A stretch of 13,108 nucleotides of DNA, taken from contig DAOTYI010000212.1 of the NCBI GenBank assembly GCA_034434895.1, forward strand, positions 1 through 13,108, written 5' to 3'. The position numbers and the translations under genes are program-made. Source of the stretch: DAOTXL01 sp034434895. GTDB lineage: Bacteria > Chloroflexota > Anaerolineae > JAAYZQ01. This document shows, in pieces, positions 11,414 to 13,108 of the stretch. Within the stretch, counting starts at the first letter, position 1, and every line of letters begins with the position of its first letter. The notes under the pieces are model-generated. The model was not told the DNA's origin, made no database searches, and saw only the letters and a program-made list of their open reading frames with translations.

Positions 11414-12761
11414 GCGACAGGCGACCGATCAGGTCATATTCCATCGCCCCGGTAATCTGCACCGGAACCATCGCGCCCTGAGGCAGTTCGCCGGGGAACA
11501 GCACCAGCCCGTCAATCTCCGGGGCATCGCGGTACGAACGCCCCACAGTCAGGCCGTCGCCCTGGCCCTCGACCAGCACCTGCAACGTCCGGCCCACCTG
11601 GGCCTGGTTGAGGGCCAGCGAAATCTGCTGCTGGAGGGCCATCAGCCGGTCATAGCGGTCGGCAGCAACCTCCGCCGGCACAGGGTGAGGCAGATTGGCC
11701 GCCGGTGTCCCCTCCTCCGGCGAATAGAGAAAGACCCCCATCCGCTCAAAGCGGACCTCGGCCACAAAGTCGAGCACAGCCTGGAATTCTGCCTCGGTCT
11801 CGCCCGGGTAGCCGACGATAAAGACGGTGCGCAGCGCCAGGTCGGGCATGGCCGCCCGCAGGTCGGCGATCAGCCGCCGGACGCGGTCTATATCCGAGGG
11901 GCGCTTCATGCGGCGCAGGACGGCAGGATGAGCATGTTGCAGCGGCAGGTCGAGGTAGTGGCATACCCTCTCATCGCCAGCCATGACCTCGATCAGGCGC
12001 GGGCTGACATGGCCGGGATAGGCGTACATCAGCCGCAGCCAGTGCAACCCCGGCTCTGAGCCATCGGGCGAGGGGTGGGGGACGGCATCCAGAATGGCCC
12101 GCAACAGGCCCGGCAGGGCGTCCCGTTCCCCCCGGTCATGGCCGTAGGCGGTGGTATCCTGGGCGATCAAGATGATCTCCTTGACCCCCTGGCGGACCAA
12201 TTCGACGGCCTCGTGGACGATGGCTCCGGCAGGGCGGCTGGCGGCCGGCCCTTTGATAAGAGGGATGGTGCAGAAAGCGCAGGGGGCACTGCAACCATCG
12301 GCGATCTTGAGGTAGGCCGAGGCTCCCTGCCGGGCGGTCTGAGGGCCGCCGTCGTCGGCACAGGGGACAGGAGTCCCCAGCAACGAGAGGAGACCGGGTG
12401 TGTGGCGGTTCTGTCCGGGTCGCAGCCGGGCCACAAGCGTGCCGATTTCGCGCCAGCGGCGTGTGCTCAGCAGGGCATCCACGCCGGGCACCCGCTGGAC
12501 AAGCGTCTCCCCCCAGAGTTGTGGCAAGCAGCCGGCAGCGACAAGCATCTGGTCAGCGCGTTTGGTGTGGACCAGTTCCTGCAACCTGTCCAGCGATTCC
12601 CGGCGGGCAGCTTCGATAAAACCGCAGGTGTTGACAATGAGCACCTGGGCCTGACGCGGCTCCTCGACCGGCAGATAGCCCAGGTGTTCAAGCAGGCGCG
12701 CCATGCCCTGGGCATCCACCAGGTTTTTGGGACAGCCCAACGACTCAAGATAAAACTTCAT
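11205..12761 (-). CDS. rimO: Ribosomal protein S12 methylthiotransferase RimO, with unusual C-terminal extension
   Basis: Radical SAM enzyme that methylthiolates an aspartate of ribosomal protein S12, using two iron-sulfur clusters. The N-terminal domain has RimO's LGCPKNLVDAQ with C10, then NTCGF with C46 and AAGC with C78. The radical SAM motif is C157-SAP-C161-AF-C164, followed by TIPLIKG and the RimO-typical KEIILIAQDTTAYG. A TRAM-like domain ends near MEYDLIGRL. The family-like part stops at about residue 449; the frame then stays open for 69 more Ala/Pro/Gly-rich residues, exactly opposite the MerR-like gene. Total 518 residues against about 430-450 usual. The start is ATG 12761, as MKFYLESLGCPKN is the canonical beginning; the earlier TTG at 12815 is the -35 box of a promoter. 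Confidence 0.93.
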   Translation of the reverse strand: MKFYLESLGCPKNLVDAQGMARLLEHLGYLPVEEPRQAQVLIVNTCGFIEAARRESLDRLQELVHTKRADQMLVAAGCLPQLWGETLVQRVPGVDALLSTRRWREIGTLVARLRPGQNRHTPGLLSLLGTPVPCADDGGPQTARQGASAYLKIADGCSAPCAFCTIPLIKGPAASRPAGAIVHEAVELVRQGVKEIILIAQDTTAYGHDRGERDALPGLLRAILDAVPHPSPDGSEPGLHWLRLMYAYPGHVSPRLIEVMAGDERVCHYLDLPLQHAHPAVLRRMKRPSDIDRVRRLIADLRAAMPDLALRTVFIVGYPGETEAEFQAVLDFVAEVRFERMGVFLYSPEEGTPAANLPHPVPAEVAADRYDRLMALQQQISLALNQAQVGRTLQVLVEGQGDGLTVGRSYRDAPEIDGLVLFPGELPQGAMVPVQITGAMEYDLIGRLSLSGPEVVPGNRGAQQAGDEQPEDVVAEAGPQAAATGLQELRGGLLPAAASPTSPAPGRASGRGVWRFLL

Positions 12762-12786
12762 CCTCCCCTTCTGGTCCACCGACAAT

Positions 12787-12815
12787 AGTGTACCACGGGG
12801 CAGGCAGCCTGTCAA
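12787..12815 (-). promoter_or_regulatory. Promoter of rimO
   Basis: On the minus strand a perfect TTGACA (12810-12815), 17 bp, then TACACT (12787-12792; four of six) preceded by TGG as an extended -10. Transcription would start near 12780, giving a leader of about 20 nt that contains the purine-rich AAGGGGAGG ribosome binding site right before the ATG. Confidence 0.7.
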
Positions 12816-13108
12816 AGCCTCCCCGCTCCCCAGCAGGCTCTAGCCCACCGACTTTGGAGGTAACTGCCTCCCGTTGCCGACTGAAGTCGCCCGCTTTGGG
12901 CCGCAGGCCTTCGGTCAGTCTGCGCCGACCGCTGTTTCCGCGTCGGCGCAGGCCGATGCCCGGCGCCCCAGGCGCCCAGAAAGGCCGATTTCCAATCGGT
13001 ACACGGCGGCAGGCAGCCGGGGGTAGGTAATTACCTTTGGGGATGGTTCAAAATTGGTTGACACTTTTGTGACCGAAGGCCTGCATCGCCCCTCACCCCC
13101 CTTTGTCC
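12816..13108. other. Palindrome-rich non-coding region upstream of rimO
   Basis: No gene is supported. It holds GGAGG/CCTCC with outer CGACT/AGTCG arms (about 12850-12890), a perfect 10-bp hairpin CTGCGCCGAC/GTCGGCGCAG around 12919-12950, two GGCGCC palindromes near 12962-12976, CCGATT-TCC-AATCGG near 12983-12998, and the 12-bp palindrome AGGTAATTACCT (13025-13036). A 15-bp inverted repeat brackets much of it (12903-12917 and 13070-13084). It looks like accumulated or nested intergenic palindromic repeats. Confidence 0.6.
12903..13084. repeat. 15-bp perfect inverted repeat enclosing 152 bp
   Basis: GCAGGCCTTCGGTCA at 12903-12917 is the exact reverse complement of TGACCGAAGGCCTGC at 13070-13084. 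The enclosed segment is non-coding and holds several smaller palindromes. It could be a MITE-type element of 182 bp; no target duplication is visible right outside the arms. Confidence 0.6.

Noticed and set aside
12788..13030. 80-codon open frame on the plus strand
   Set aside because: Arg/Pro-rich translation of palindromic repeat DNA with no ribosome binding site; it overlaps the rimO promoter.
13058..13063. TTGACA as a plus-strand promoter at the window end
   Set aside because: No TATAAT-like hexamer occurs 16-18 bp downstream, where the 15-bp inverted repeat arm lies instead.

Overview
The window is GC-rich DNA that most resembles a member of the Chloroflexota (an Anaerolineae/Caldilineae-like lineage is my guess). 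The signs are a class A penicillin-binding protein ending in a long Thr/Pro/Trp-rich tail, a DUF3782-type coiled-coil/nuclease-fold protein, a stand-alone helicase-C-3-type protein, a MerR-like regulator with a C-terminal coiled coil, and many small intergenic inverted repeats. This is inferred from family content; no rRNA or tRNA lies in the window. Ten protein-coding genes are supported.

Layout. Positions 1-3795 hold four minus-strand genes: a secreted M6-family metalloprotease (its 3' end lies outside the window), a DUF3782-like protein with its own near-consensus promoter, and a two-gene unit overlapping by ATGA. That unit encodes a zinc-ribbon protein followed by what look like two effector-associated/death-like adaptor domains, then a single-pass membrane protein with a Cys-containing outer domain. 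Positions 3796-4556 are non-coding and packed with repeats: a G-quadruplex-prone tract, two related ~95-100 bp inverted-repeat elements, and between them a 110-bp element with perfect 14-bp terminal inverted repeats and an 11-bp direct repeat at each end, which is the form of a MITE insertion. Positions 4557-7526 (plus) encode the bifunctional peptidoglycan synthase. It converges, with a 6-nt overlap, on a minus-strand family 2 glycosyltransferase (7521-8258) whose leader is a 25-bp tandem repeat forming three hairpins just downstream of a TTGACA-17-TATGAT promoter. A helicase-C-3-type protein (8412-10118, minus) is divergent from a DUF1232 membrane protein (10233-10625, plus) that has its own strong promoter, followed by the MerR-like gene (10736-11413, plus). 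The MerR-like gene overlaps by 209 nt, tail to tail, with an elongated rimO (11205-12761, minus). The last ~290 bases are palindrome-rich and non-coding.

How the genes work together. Most are separate housekeeping or envelope functions: peptidoglycan synthesis, sugar transfer to a lipid carrier, ribosomal protein S12 methylthiolation and a secreted protease. The least explained part is the zinc-ribbon/adaptor plus membrane-protein pair (2207-3795). If its domain reading is right, it would be a signalling or conflict-related adaptor coupled to a membrane sensor or effector. Several start codons (glycosyltransferase, DUF1232 protein, RimO) are set here by promoters that lie inside the longer open frames.
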